Below are positions 11,557-22,928 of a DNA stretch of 64,000 nt, one piece after another (the stretch's first letter is position 1; the number at the start of each line of letters is the position of its first letter). Both the position numbers and the translations under genes were made by a program. The stretch comes from Capitulum mitella. Taxonomy: Eukaryota > Arthropoda > Thecostraca > Pollicipedomorpha > Pollicipedidae. The notes beneath the pieces were generated by a model. The model was given only the letters and a program-made list of their open reading frames with translations. It did not search any database and was not told the DNA's origin. The stretch lies in NCBI GenBank assembly GCA_030062745.1, contig CP099847.1, forward strand, positions 4,076,304 to 4,140,303, written 5' to 3'.

Positions 11557-13113
11557 GCATGTACAGTATATATATATATATATATATACAAAAGATCAGG
11601 CTCATTATATTATGCTGCAGTTCAAAGGAGTCACATGTCTTAATCCTTTACTTGTCAGGAAATAACGTCTCAAAGATGTAAAAATATGGGGAATGGATGA
11701 GAAACTTAAGTTGAAACGATTGTTGGCCTCAAATATGCCTTTTTCAATCCAACAAAGCCAACTTTGCTTTGTACTTCGTATTAGGAATTAATCATTCGAA
11801 TGGTAAACATACGGTTTGCTTCAAGTGGATACAGATGCAGCATCATCTTACATATGTAGAAATTGTCCACAAGCAACGTATCACTAGTTTCGGTCGTGTC
11901 CACATGTAAGACTTGACGAGAAAATGTAAACCGATGGATCGTTACAAACAAACGAAGCAAAATGCTCCAAACAGTCTTTATCAGGAGCGTTTGACCAAAA
12001 AGACAGATCGGTAGTCTTCGGCAACTTTTTTGGTAGTAACGGCAGAACACGTATTACACAACGTTTCAAACCACGAATCATGACATTGAGGCATTGAAGA
12101 ATATCATTCAGAAGGGCGAAATACTTAGGACTGGAACCTATAGCGGTGGTAAAGCGATCAATTTTAAGAAGAAAATGTCCACGTTTCATGCCTAATGCAC
12201 ACATACGATACATGGTTTTGTGCGTTTCGGTTATGTTTTTTTTTTCATTGTCAGGGTACCATTATAGTTGAACCTAATGACCTGTCTTTGTTCTCTGGTT
12301 TTTAAATCCATCATCCGTGCACGTCTGTCTGACGACATGGCGCTAATTTTTACGTTGCTGCAGGTATTATACGGCACTGGTAGGTTTCGAACTAAGATTT
12401 GGATTACAACTGGACTTAAGGTTTGTAAAGTTTTGAACGGGAGTAATGCTTTCATATTGTGTGATGTAGCTGTTTGTGAGTGCTGATGAGAAATCATGTA
12501 ATAAACTAAAAAACTGCATAAAGATAAGACACAAGTTTTCAGTATGGAGAATCCATGGTAGGACATCGTGAGTAGGAAGTGTTTTTACTCCTCGGCAAAA
12601 ACGCCTCAGTTGCTATTGAAACGTTGCTAAAAAACTAATGGCCAAGTCTGGCTTTGGCCCGTCCTCTGTAGTGGAAATATAGAACTAATAGTATTGGTCA
12701 ACTACCGCAGGGCTGACGCGTGGAAGACCACAGCCAAAAGAAACCTTCGGCCAAGCTATGTTACTTGAAACATGCTGTAGTGAAATCCAGATACGATGTA
12801 AGTAGGCTTGGGACAGATTCTGAATCGAATTCAATCAAAACTGTATCGATTTAGGAATTTAGCATTTTTTTCGTGATTTACAAACTGAATCGGTTCAGCT
12901 AAACACTGTATTGAATCAGAATCAGAATTGAATCGCGCATTTTTCCGAAGAGTCAGACATGAACCTATTCACCAAAAAATTTACAGTTCACGAAAAGCAA
13001 AAAGCGCGATATTTTTTCCTCCATTTTTACATTTTTACGTCTCTTGTATTGTTTGTAGTTCAATATTCCATATAAATGCATATACCTATATATCACCTGT
13101 TTTGTTGTTTGCA

Positions 13114-13178
<65 letters not shown>

Positions 13179-13186
13179 TATATAAA
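13114..13186. repeat. TA dinucleotide microsatellite
   Basis: About 70 bases of nearly uninterrupted TA. Confidence 0.95.
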
Positions 13187-14720
13187 CGTCCTTATACTTC
13201 TAGACTGGACTGAATAGGTTCACTTAAAGAATGCACTGAATCTGAATCGGAACCGATGCTCCGCTCGGAAAATCCGAAAGTGAACCGATTCACTTTAGGT
13301 GCATTAGGCGTAAGCCTAGATGCCAGCCCAAAAAACAAATACAGATACAAATACAAATAGTCGGGGCAAAGAAAATCGCACTATGCGTAAAAATGCACGG
13401 GCTTCAAGTGTCATATTGGTTTTCCGCATATTGTACAGGACTGCAAGCTTCTGATGAGTAGGCGGTTGCGATTCCAAAGTTACAGTTCTGCGTAGGCACA
13501 GATGGACGAACCACCTAGGCATTCTCTTCTTGTGGGTTGTTTCGTTTTCTTTTGTTTTGCTTTTTCGTTATGTTCCTTTTTTCGCTTAAAGGACAGGCTG
13601 CTTGTCTTAGTGTTGTAATTTTTAACCTTAGCTGTTGAAAATACAACCTATCACAGGCTTCTCAGCTGAACGCGATGCTGTTGTCCGAGTGTAAACTTTC
13701 CGAATGATTCAAGACATGTCGCTACTGTGAGACCAGGACGAAGATCAGGACATACGCTGCATCTTGGGCCGCATGGTCACAAGCCTGTCTGTATCCACAC
13801 TGGCTCTCCGGGCGTATATTGTTGAATACACAAACGGATGAAATCACAACATTTCACGGGATTTCACACCAATCCAGTGAGAAGCGAAGACACCCAAACA
13901 GAAACAGGCATTGACTGCATGAGATCCTCAAGACACAAAATATGGTTTGGAACGAAGCGCATGCCACACAAATACAGAGAGCTTCGGTAAATAAAATCAC
14001 GATTTTTAAACAAATTCAAATCACCATTAGCATTACCCACTACAGTTAACTGGTACCGCACAGTGTAAAGTCAGGTTCAAAATCTACAAAATCTGCCGGA
14101 AAAGCGAAGGTCAAGAATAAACTCCAACTGATTCGGTAATAACGTTTGCAACACAGACGCATTTCAAATATGCAGAAAAGCTTGACAATGTAGCGTTACA
14201 AGAACAGCAGCCAGACACGTCTTGCAGAAGACACTCAGCCATTTACAACAGATGGACTTTCATACATTTCCTAAAAATTGCGACGCTGTTGGCACCCATA
14301 CAAGCCGCACCACGAAGATGCGCGCTGTGCGAACAGTAAGCTCAAGGTGATATGAATATTACAACTTTGCTGTATAAAATGTACAGATAAAAACCAGCGT
14401 ACAAAATTGACGAATCATTCTAGGAGATAGAATGGCAGCATGTGATTACATTGTATCGACTATAATTCGTCTTGCTTTCTCCTCACTTGCATGGGCTAAC
14501 AGGTGACTAGGTATCATGAGATACTCGAGGGAAAGGGTGGACAGCAGGTATCTCCATTCTATGGAACGACAATCGCGTAAACAGCTGGCATTGGAGAATA
14601 GTGCGTGCCATATTTAGCAGGTATATCGAATCTTGCATACCAAGCAGTGCAATCCAATTTCGTATGACAGTCCTACATCAGAGTTTATTCGAGATCTGAC
14701 TGACCGAATTCCACGGATTA

Positions 14721-14726
14721 TTTATT
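14721..14726 (-). terminator. Candidate poly(A) signal for gene A
   Basis: Minus-strand AATAAA about 1.2 kb beyond the stop codon at 15905. It is the first one I see in that direction. A weak call without transcript data. Confidence 0.25.
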
Positions 14727-15624
14727 TACGTGAATCCGGCCAAAACGTCTTCAAGTGGGTAGAGCTGAGGCCAGAGGCTGATATGAGCCTGTTGCGCCGA
14801 CCCGGACCCTTTACTGAAGCGTTTCCAAACATGACACCTTAGCGCCGCCACTGCGGCAGATGGCGCTGGTGATGGTCTGCACCGTGCCGTGCAAACAGTA
14901 CGACACGACCGTTCTGAGACCAGCTGACACCTCGATCCCGGTCCACTCGCAGGGGCCCGCTCTGGGACTCTGATGCAGTACTCGTCGCACACCGCTTATG
15001 TGTTGGGCCCTTCATCCCATCCATTACGGCAGTGTTCTTTCCGGTATCGTTTTGTCTCCCGTATTTTGTTATGTACTTCGTCGTCTTAACAACCCTCAAA
15101 TATTACAGCAGTGAAAGGAAGAACACATTCCTAGACCCAAGACAACTGTCCTCACAATTTAAGGAGCGGAGAAAACAGCCCAATATCATGTGACGAAGCG
15201 TTGGTCTACTCCTCGACAAGCCCAAACCTCGACCAGCTGTGTAGTGCTGAGCCGGCCGTAACTCCGGGACAGTTCTTCTTGGTCACACAGGCTGCAGCCC
15301 TCTCAATGACTGAGGCTATGTCCTCTTCAGTGGCCCCGCAGGGAGGCCCAGTACTCGTATGGCAGCGTCTTCATCACCAGTCCACCTCTCCACGTGGAGA
15401 GGCATGGCATCCCAAGACCGTCCACGGCCAGGCAAGCCGTGGCTCCCTCAGAAGTCAACAGCATCCTGTCGGTGCTGGCCGTGAGGGCGTTGTTCGAATG
15501 CCGCCGTGCGCTGTGATCTGTCAAAGCCAAGCAGCACGGATCCCACGAGGGCACATCTTCACGTTGGCCTCCACCACTACACACACAGATGGACGCTAAC
15601 GCCGCTGTTTGTCTAATGTTCGCT

Positions 15625-15835
15625 TCCAGTCACTGCGCATTCGGTCACTCTTGCCACTGCGTTCCCGGTCACTGGCAGTTGTGCCCCCGGCGTATGTCCG
15701 GTCACTGCGTTCCTAGTCGCTGACCACCGTTCCTCTAATCGCTGTGTGTCCGGTCACTGCCGGCTGCGCGTCCGGTCACTGGCGGCCGTGTGTCCGGTCA
15801 TTGGCGGCCGTGTGTCCGGCCACTGGCGGCCGTCT
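15625..15835. repeat. About 22-bp degenerate tandem repeat in the gene A 3' region
   Basis: Units like GTGTCCGGTCACTGGCGGCC recur about nine times, best preserved at 15745-15830. The array begins about 70 bases beyond the gene A stop codon, so it is probably within the 3' UTR. Confidence 0.75.
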
Positions 15836-15904
15836 CCCCGGTGGCCGGGCGCCTGCGCCGGCGGAAGGTCGGCCGGCTGCGGCGGGGAGGCCCGAGAGCG
15901 CTGG

Positions 15905-16021
15905 CTACGGCTCGCAGTCGCCGGGTGGCTGCAGGGCCGTGTGCAGCGTCACGGCCACGTTCCTGTTAAGGCTGACGGCAGGGTAGAACGTGCCCTGCAG
16001 CCCGCCGAAATCGATCCGACC
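15905..16021 (-). CDS. Trim9: Gene A exon 10: end of SPRY and stop
   Basis: Thirty-eight codons (637-674) and TAG. Acceptor GTCGGCAG|GGTCGG. It reads GTFYPAVSLNRNVAVTLHT, almost the human TRIM9 sequence, followed by a short divergent tail that ends CEP. Confidence 0.93.
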   Translation of the reverse strand, partial: GRIDFGGLQGTFYPAVSLNRNVAVTLHTALQPPGDCEP

Positions 16022-17045
16022 CTGCCGACACAGAACGGGGGCTGGCACCGCCGCCGGCAGCTGACCGCCTTCCCTGGCAGTCTGATCGCCACACAGACAT
16101 GCAGCCACTGTCCGTCACCCCAGACAGACAGTCAGAGACACCAGTATCCGTCACCTCGGACAGTCTAACCGCCGGACAGAGACAGTCAGAGACATACAGC
16201 CATTATTACTCATCATGCCTGACAGTTTTACCGTCAGACCGACACAGTCAGACATGCCACTACCCGTCGTCCCGGATAGTCTAACAGCCAGACGAAGACG
16301 GAGATATAGAGCTGACCCAGCGGTCTCCACATTCATGCTTGTCGGGTGTCTTCCACATGTCATGTCTCACCACAAAGGTTACCGGGAGTCCTACACATTC
16401 GAGGAATAACGATGGATGCCTTATTTGTCTACGTTAGCAACAAGGATAGCATTGAAAGACGACAGCACATCTACAGGCCATTGTGTCACGCGTCAGCCAA
16501 ATCAATTTCTAATCCCCAGAAAGCATGCGGACTCCGGGTCGTCTCAAGTGCCCGCCGCTGTCGCGCGGCTCACCTGGATGACGCCGTTGATGTAGAAAGT
16601 CAGCTTCTGGGTGGTCAGGTTGAGCAGGACGCCGACCGTGTCGCCGGCTTTGATGCCGCCGTCGGCCCGGCCCGAGTGAATGTCCTGGTGCATCAGCCAC
16701 GACCGCTTGCCGTCTACGTACATGCTCCAGCCCTTGTTGTCCTTGCCTGAAAACAAGGACTCAGTTTGCGTACATTCAGGCCGCATTCACAATATTTACG
16801 GGTGGTGAGTTACTGAACCATCCACTCGCATTCATTACTGGTAAATTAACGGAAAAAGGAGAGGCCAACCCCCCCCAAAAAAAAAAAAAAAAAAAAAAAA
16901 AAACACAAACAAAAAAAAACACAAAAACCACCCCCCCCCCCCCCCCCACCCCCCAACCCAAAAAAAAAAAAACACACACAAAACAACACCACACCCCCCA
17001 CCACACAAACAAACACACACCAAACACAAAAACAAAAAAAAAAAA

Positions 17046-17104
<59 letters not shown>

Positions 17105-20100
17105 GTAGACAGCGCAATAGACATTTCGTCTCACCCCGCGAATAGTCATCTTTGATGGTCGTCGAGACGACCCCGGACTGAGCGACCACTACCCAATTCA
17201 CATTAAGCTCAGCTCCGCTGCAATCCACCATACCAAACTCCACGCACCCAAATGGATTTAAAAAGGGCGGACTGGCCAAATACGAGGCTTGGTGGACCTC
17301 GCCTAGTCAATTCACGGACCACACCATCAGTGAGTCTGGAGCCATCGCTCGCAGCACAGACCACCGTCCCAAATCCAAAACCCCGAAATAGGCATCAGCG
17401 CCTTGGTGGACCCCGGAATGCCAACAAGCCATCGCAAACGACGAGAGCCTTGAAGCGGTACAAAGGGTGATGTGCGAAGCGCATCTCCTGGAGTACCGCC
17501 GAGCAAAGGCACTCTGTCGCTCCACCATACGTGGAGCGCGAGACAGCTGGCAGGAACACGCAGCCACATTTAACAGATTTACACCCACAAGCACCATCTG
17601 GACACTCATGAAACGCTTCCACCTCAACGCCCCCGCCAGGTCCCTTTCCACACTCACAATAAACAATCAGCGCATCACAGAACCTGGCGACATCGTGGAA
17701 CACTTCAACTCACTACACCAACGTCTCCGCAAACCACACTTACGACACAGCACTAACAACCTCACTTCAACACTTGCGGCAAACGCAAACATTCAGTCGA
17801 CCAACACTGAAACATACAACACTCCATTCACCATGTATAATTGCGCCTTGCCCTCGCAGTGCGGCCCGTCGTTGGGCCGGACGACATCCACTACCAATTC
17901 TTCAGACACTTAAGCAAAGTATCTTTAACGTACCTGTTGACGGCCATTAACAATCTCTTCTTAACGACTCCTTTCCGCCAAATTGGCGACAAGCATCATC
18001 ATTCCCTTGCCCAAGCCCCAAAAGACCACACCCAGCCAAAGCATACCGACCAATATCTTCAAACTCGGGTAAATAAAAGCCTCAATGCATTTACGCTCGC
18101 GCCACCGGACCACTTCTCCAACCTGACCATCCATGGCAAAGCCATAGAGCAGGTTAAAAGTTTCAAATTTCTCGGCATCCACCTCGACGAAAAACTGACC
18201 TTCCAACAGCACATCAAACACACCACGACACGATGCGCAAAACGCATCAACATCCTGCGCTGCCTCTCAGGAACAGACTGGGGCGGAGACAGACAAACAT
18301 TACTCAGACTTTACAAGGCTATCATTCGACCCATTCTGGAATACAACAGCTTTATTTTCAACACCATCTCTCCGTCCCTAGCACAAAAACTGGAAGCCAT
18401 ACAAAATCACGGCATCCGAGCAGCCACCGGAGCATTGCACAGTACCCCGACTGTCAGCCTTCTGGCCGACGCGGACATTCCATCCCTACAGATCAGACGA
18501 ACACAACAACTGTGTCGGTACTACATGACAGTTCAGACTACAGAAAACCATCCGGCACAGTCTTGCTTCAAACACGACAAACTAGACAAGAGCCGTGCAG
18601 CACGCAAACGCCCACCTTTTCACGTTCAAATAAGCACGGCTCTGGCAGACCTTCAGTTTGCCGTACCGCCCACTGCACCCAGACCGCCCCTCAGGCCATT
18701 CTGGATTCACCAACCACCCACTATCGAATATCTCCTCGCAGAACGCAAAACAGACATAACTCAAACAGAGATACTCGCAAAATTCCGCGAATACACCACT
18801 GTTAACAACCACAAATCATTCATATACACAGACGGGTCCAAAATCGACGACAAAGTCGGATTTGGACTCACATCGCCTGGCTTTGAGCTCGGCAACCGCC
18901 TCCCAGACCACACATCAATCTTCACCGCAGAGGCCATGGCCATACTGATAGCCATTCGCATGGCTATCAGACACAACATGGTTAACGTAGTTGTCTGCTC
19001 TGACTCAAAATCGGTCCTACAAGCCATCAGCAACACGGCCGACCCATCACACTACATCATTGATTGCATACAACAGCACGTGTCCCCTAACGTAAACGAC
19101 ATTTCCTTCCTTTGGATACCGGGACACGCTAACATCAAAGGTAATGAGCGAGCAGACCAGATTGCGAAACAGTCACTAGCATTTGACACATACTTTGACA
19201 CCAAATTTTCACTCGACGACTGCAAGGCCGCCCTGCAACAACACATCCGTAAACACCAACAGAACACCTGGACACAAAATCACCACGCACACTTGTACGA
19301 CATCAAACCCACACTTGGCGCCTGGGACACATCAAATCAAAAATACAGACGCCAAGAAGTCGTCCTCACCAGACTTCGAACGGGTCGCACACAATGCACA
19401 CAACCACTCTTAGAGGACGGCTCTTACCAAGCACCACAATGCCACACATGCAACACAACACTTAACGTAAATCACCTCCTGCTGGAATGCAGGGATTTCG
19501 AAACACAAAGACGACCCATTAAGGCCCTCTGCCACCAAAAGAACATTCCACTCACCCTGGGTACCCTACTGGGTAACCAGCACCCAGACCTTCTACAGCT
19601 GCTATTCACGTACCTAAATGACACTCACCTAGCACAAAAACTCTAACGCCACACAACACCGCACATCCTCCTCACTCCTTCCTTTCTTCCGCAACACCCG
19701 GCGTGAGAGGGTGAACGCTTAGCCAGCGTGAGAGGCGGTGTGGGCAATCTCCTCCTAGCCTGCACGATAAAGACCCCTCGGTGCTTTTCGCGAGGAGTAG
19801 GCCACGTGCCGGCACCTTGGCAAAATCAATTCTAAATCCTAAATTCCTAGTTTTTCAGGAGGGCTCAAAGTAACGTAACAGAGGCGGCGACTCCCTTCCT
19901 CTTCCCCCTGCGCGTCTTGCCCCCGCTTCACGGAGGCCCCCCACCATGCCGATCTCAGCGGCATCAAAATTTTTTGTCACACACATTCACGTAACGTAAA
20001 AAGCACTTGTGTTCATTGCTCTTTCCACCTGTAACGTTAAATGAAACACTTGCGCTATCTTTAAAAATCGCCACATACACTCTAACGTAACGTAACTCAC

Positions 20101-22819
20101 ACAGACTTGACAGGCGGCGCATAATGACCAAAAGGTCGAGGCACGCCTCTAAACCCAATATAAGTAAGTAAGTAAGTAACTGAACCATCCAGTATCACAC
20201 TGAGCCGTGTAACAGTATTACCCATGGACGTATACTTAGTTTTTGTAGATTGCATGACATGACATTGCACTTTGGGTTTCTTGTGTGCAAGGCAGGCAGG
20301 TTGCTGTACTTTTATGCTACTGACAAAAGGCCGCAATCAGCAGCATACAGTACAACGTGTCCACTGTCACGTGCGCCGGTGACCTGAATTCTTAATGAGT
20401 ATGACGTCCCTGGCGGTGGAGGTGAGCTGAGTTCTAACCGGGCATGACATCACCGGCGGCGGCGGTGAGCTGAGCTCTTACCGAGCATGAGATCCCTGGC
20501 GGCGCCGGTGCGCGCCATCCCGAAGGCCGGGTCGGCGTCACCGTCGAACTTGTCGACGGAGAACTCCCAGTAGTGGCGGCCGCGGGAGAAGCCTGCAGAG
20601 GCCAGCACCAGCCGGCTCTCGAAGCTGTCACAGGTGGCGCTGCAGTTGTCCGCACTGAGCACCACGTCCCGGTGCCGGCCCAGCGGGTCGAACGTGAACC
20701 ACGCCACTGCAGCCGGACACAGCCGTCAGCAGCCGACCAACGTGAACCACGACACTGCCCCCGGAGACAGTCGTCAGTACCCGACCAACGTGACCAACGT
20801 GTGCCTGACCATACCACTGCCCCCGGACAGACCCGTCAGAAGCCGACCAACGTGAACCAAGCCACGGCCGCCGGACACAGCCGTCAATACCTCACCGCGG
20901 TGAACCACGCCACTGTCCCCGGACACAACCGCCACCTCCAAAACCGCCAGTACCTGACCAACGTGAATAACACCACTGCCCACGGACAGAACTGTCAGTA
21001 GCTACCCAACGTGAACCACGCCACGGCCGCCGGACGCAGCTGTCAGTACCTCACCAACGTGAACCACTCAACCGTCCCCGGTAACAGCCGTCAGTACCTC
21101 ACCAACGTGAATAACATCACTACCACCGGACAGATCCGTCAGTAGCCGACCACGTGAACCACGCCACTGCCCCTGGACACAGCCATCAGTATCTCACCAA
21201 CGTGAATAACACCACTGCCTCCCGACAAACCAGACAGTACCTCACCAACGTGAATAACATCAATGCCTCCTCGACAAACCAAACAGTACCTCACAAACGT
21301 GAATATCATCATTGCCTCCGTAAGGAACCGACAATGCAGGACGCAGTCCACCGCAGACACGTTGAGACAGTCGCCAAGAAGGGCAAAACAGGAAGGTATC
21401 GTTCCCACGAAAGCCGGCATTTTGATAATATTTGGCGTTTTCCAATAAACCCTAACGGTGGCCTTACGGAACCGAATTCGAGTACTAGAAATTTTCGGGT
21501 ATTCCAATGATGGTCCGAAAGGCCGGATCGGTTCACATATCCTACAACACAAGTGAACGAGTTTGGAAAGTTCTATTGTATGCCATCCGAAATCAGAAGA
21601 AGGCCCAGAAAAGGAACACAGCACAAAGTGGGTCGATTCCTGATTTAAGACGAACACATATAACGGAAATTGGAGACGAGTTTTGCTTTGCGGCATTGAA
21701 CAGCTACACTTTTACGACAGTCAGATACCTGTCGCATGTGATTGGGCTTTCTGTCACGCTTGGGAAATTTTTAAGTTGATCGTAATCTGACAACGGGTTT
21801 ATGTAACAGACATGTCCATTTTGGACTTGCTGTCGGCCTCTGTATGCGATAATGTTCATGTCAATATCTTTTGGAACATGCTAGCAACTGGCGTTAGTTT
21901 ACCACTCTTCTCTCCCTAAAAAAAAAACAGACACATGCTACGGTGAATATTAGTAAAAAGACTAAGGATTTCGGAGAACATTTTCCTGTGTGTTACATTT
22001 TCTGTCTTTTTTCGTTCGCTTAAAATGATAAAATAATCCAACAGTGCTTCTTAAACGGCAAACTGATGTCAAAATTGCTCCACAAGAAAACTAGCTGGCA
22101 ACACTAGTCTGATGAAAGTGACAATGGTCGTCGTTACTGATCTGCACAAAGCGTCAGAATTTACATGTTATTGAAATCGTACATTTGGCCAAACGTGAGA
22201 GCTTTTGTTTTTCATAATAGTCCACACGATTGGGCGTGGACGATATTCGGGCCTGTTCTCGCCTGCCTATCTGAGGTAGGCTTGCACAGTCGTACGTCAC
22301 AGTGTGTGACGTCACGTCTGGACAGGACACTGTCGACTGGTCATGTCCGCCCCGCGAACCGTCCTGTGCTGAGCAATACACGCGGTTTCCTTCCCCAGAG
22401 AGGGCCTGCTCAGCATGTCTGCCAGGCGCTCGGTCGGCGTCGGTCAGCAGTACTGAACGGCGGTTCCGGCGGTGACTGCGGCGGCCCGGCAGCGAGCCAG
22501 TGACGCCCTCTTCAGCCGGGGCCAGAGGCCGTGCGCGCAATCTGTCGCCGCTTGAACGGCGGCCAGACCGGGCGCCGGGACAGAGCCAGAGCCGGCCGGC
22601 CCTCACCCCACTTCCTCCACCCAGGGTCACGCACCATTAGTGCTTTTGTGTTGCCCAGCTTTTTCTCGTCGCCGCCTGGCACGGAAATGGCGCGTGGCAC
22701 CGCCGTTCCCCCTCCCTCCCCTCTTCTTTCTCAGCTGTCCCTTTTTACGCCGGCACTCCGAGCTTCTTTGCAGATCTTGTCACTGTCCGTAATCTTTAAA
22801 AGATCCTAATCTACCCTAA

Positions 22820-22870
<51 letters not shown>

Positions 22871-22895
22871 CCTCTTTCTCTCTCTTTCTCGTTCC

Positions 22896-22928
<33 letters not shown>

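Larger units (their letters stand above)
11557..15620. other. Unrecognised DNA downstream of gene A
   Basis: AT-rich up to about 14.7 kb. It contains TA runs (11569-11588, 13114-13186) and degenerate GAATCGG-type sequence on both sides of the second run (12810-12945, 13200-13300). No further gene is recognised. Confidence 0.4.
16812..20187 (+). mobile_element. Non-LTR retrotransposon with RNase H, TSD-bounded, in gene A intron 8
   Basis: The insert 16825-20174 lies between two copies of ACTGAACCATCCA (16812-16824 and 20175-20187), a 13-bp target-site duplication. It runs opposite to gene A. From the left: an A/C-only tract, the end of an AP endonuclease domain (GLSDHYPIHI near 17180), the start of a reverse transcriptase, its thumb, RNase H, a C-C-H-C zinc knuckle, a 3' UTR with a hairpin (20111-20146) and a TAAG tail. 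Presence of RNase H points to the I/Tad1/LOA side of the LINE tree. The catalytic part of the polymerase is deleted and frames are broken, so this copy cannot move by itself. Confidence 0.88.

Noticed and set aside
11781..12213. Overlapping minus-strand frames upstream of the LINE fragment, considered as its N-terminal part
   Set aside because: No RT, endonuclease or zinc-knuckle motif could be seen, so I could not connect them.
16776..17279. Poly-phenylalanine reading frames on the minus strand
   Set aside because: They come from the A/C-only tract.
20691..21330. Array looking like a CRISPR because of regular direct repeats
   Set aside because: There are no unique spacers. The whole unit repeats, it contains an exon edge, and the genome is animal.
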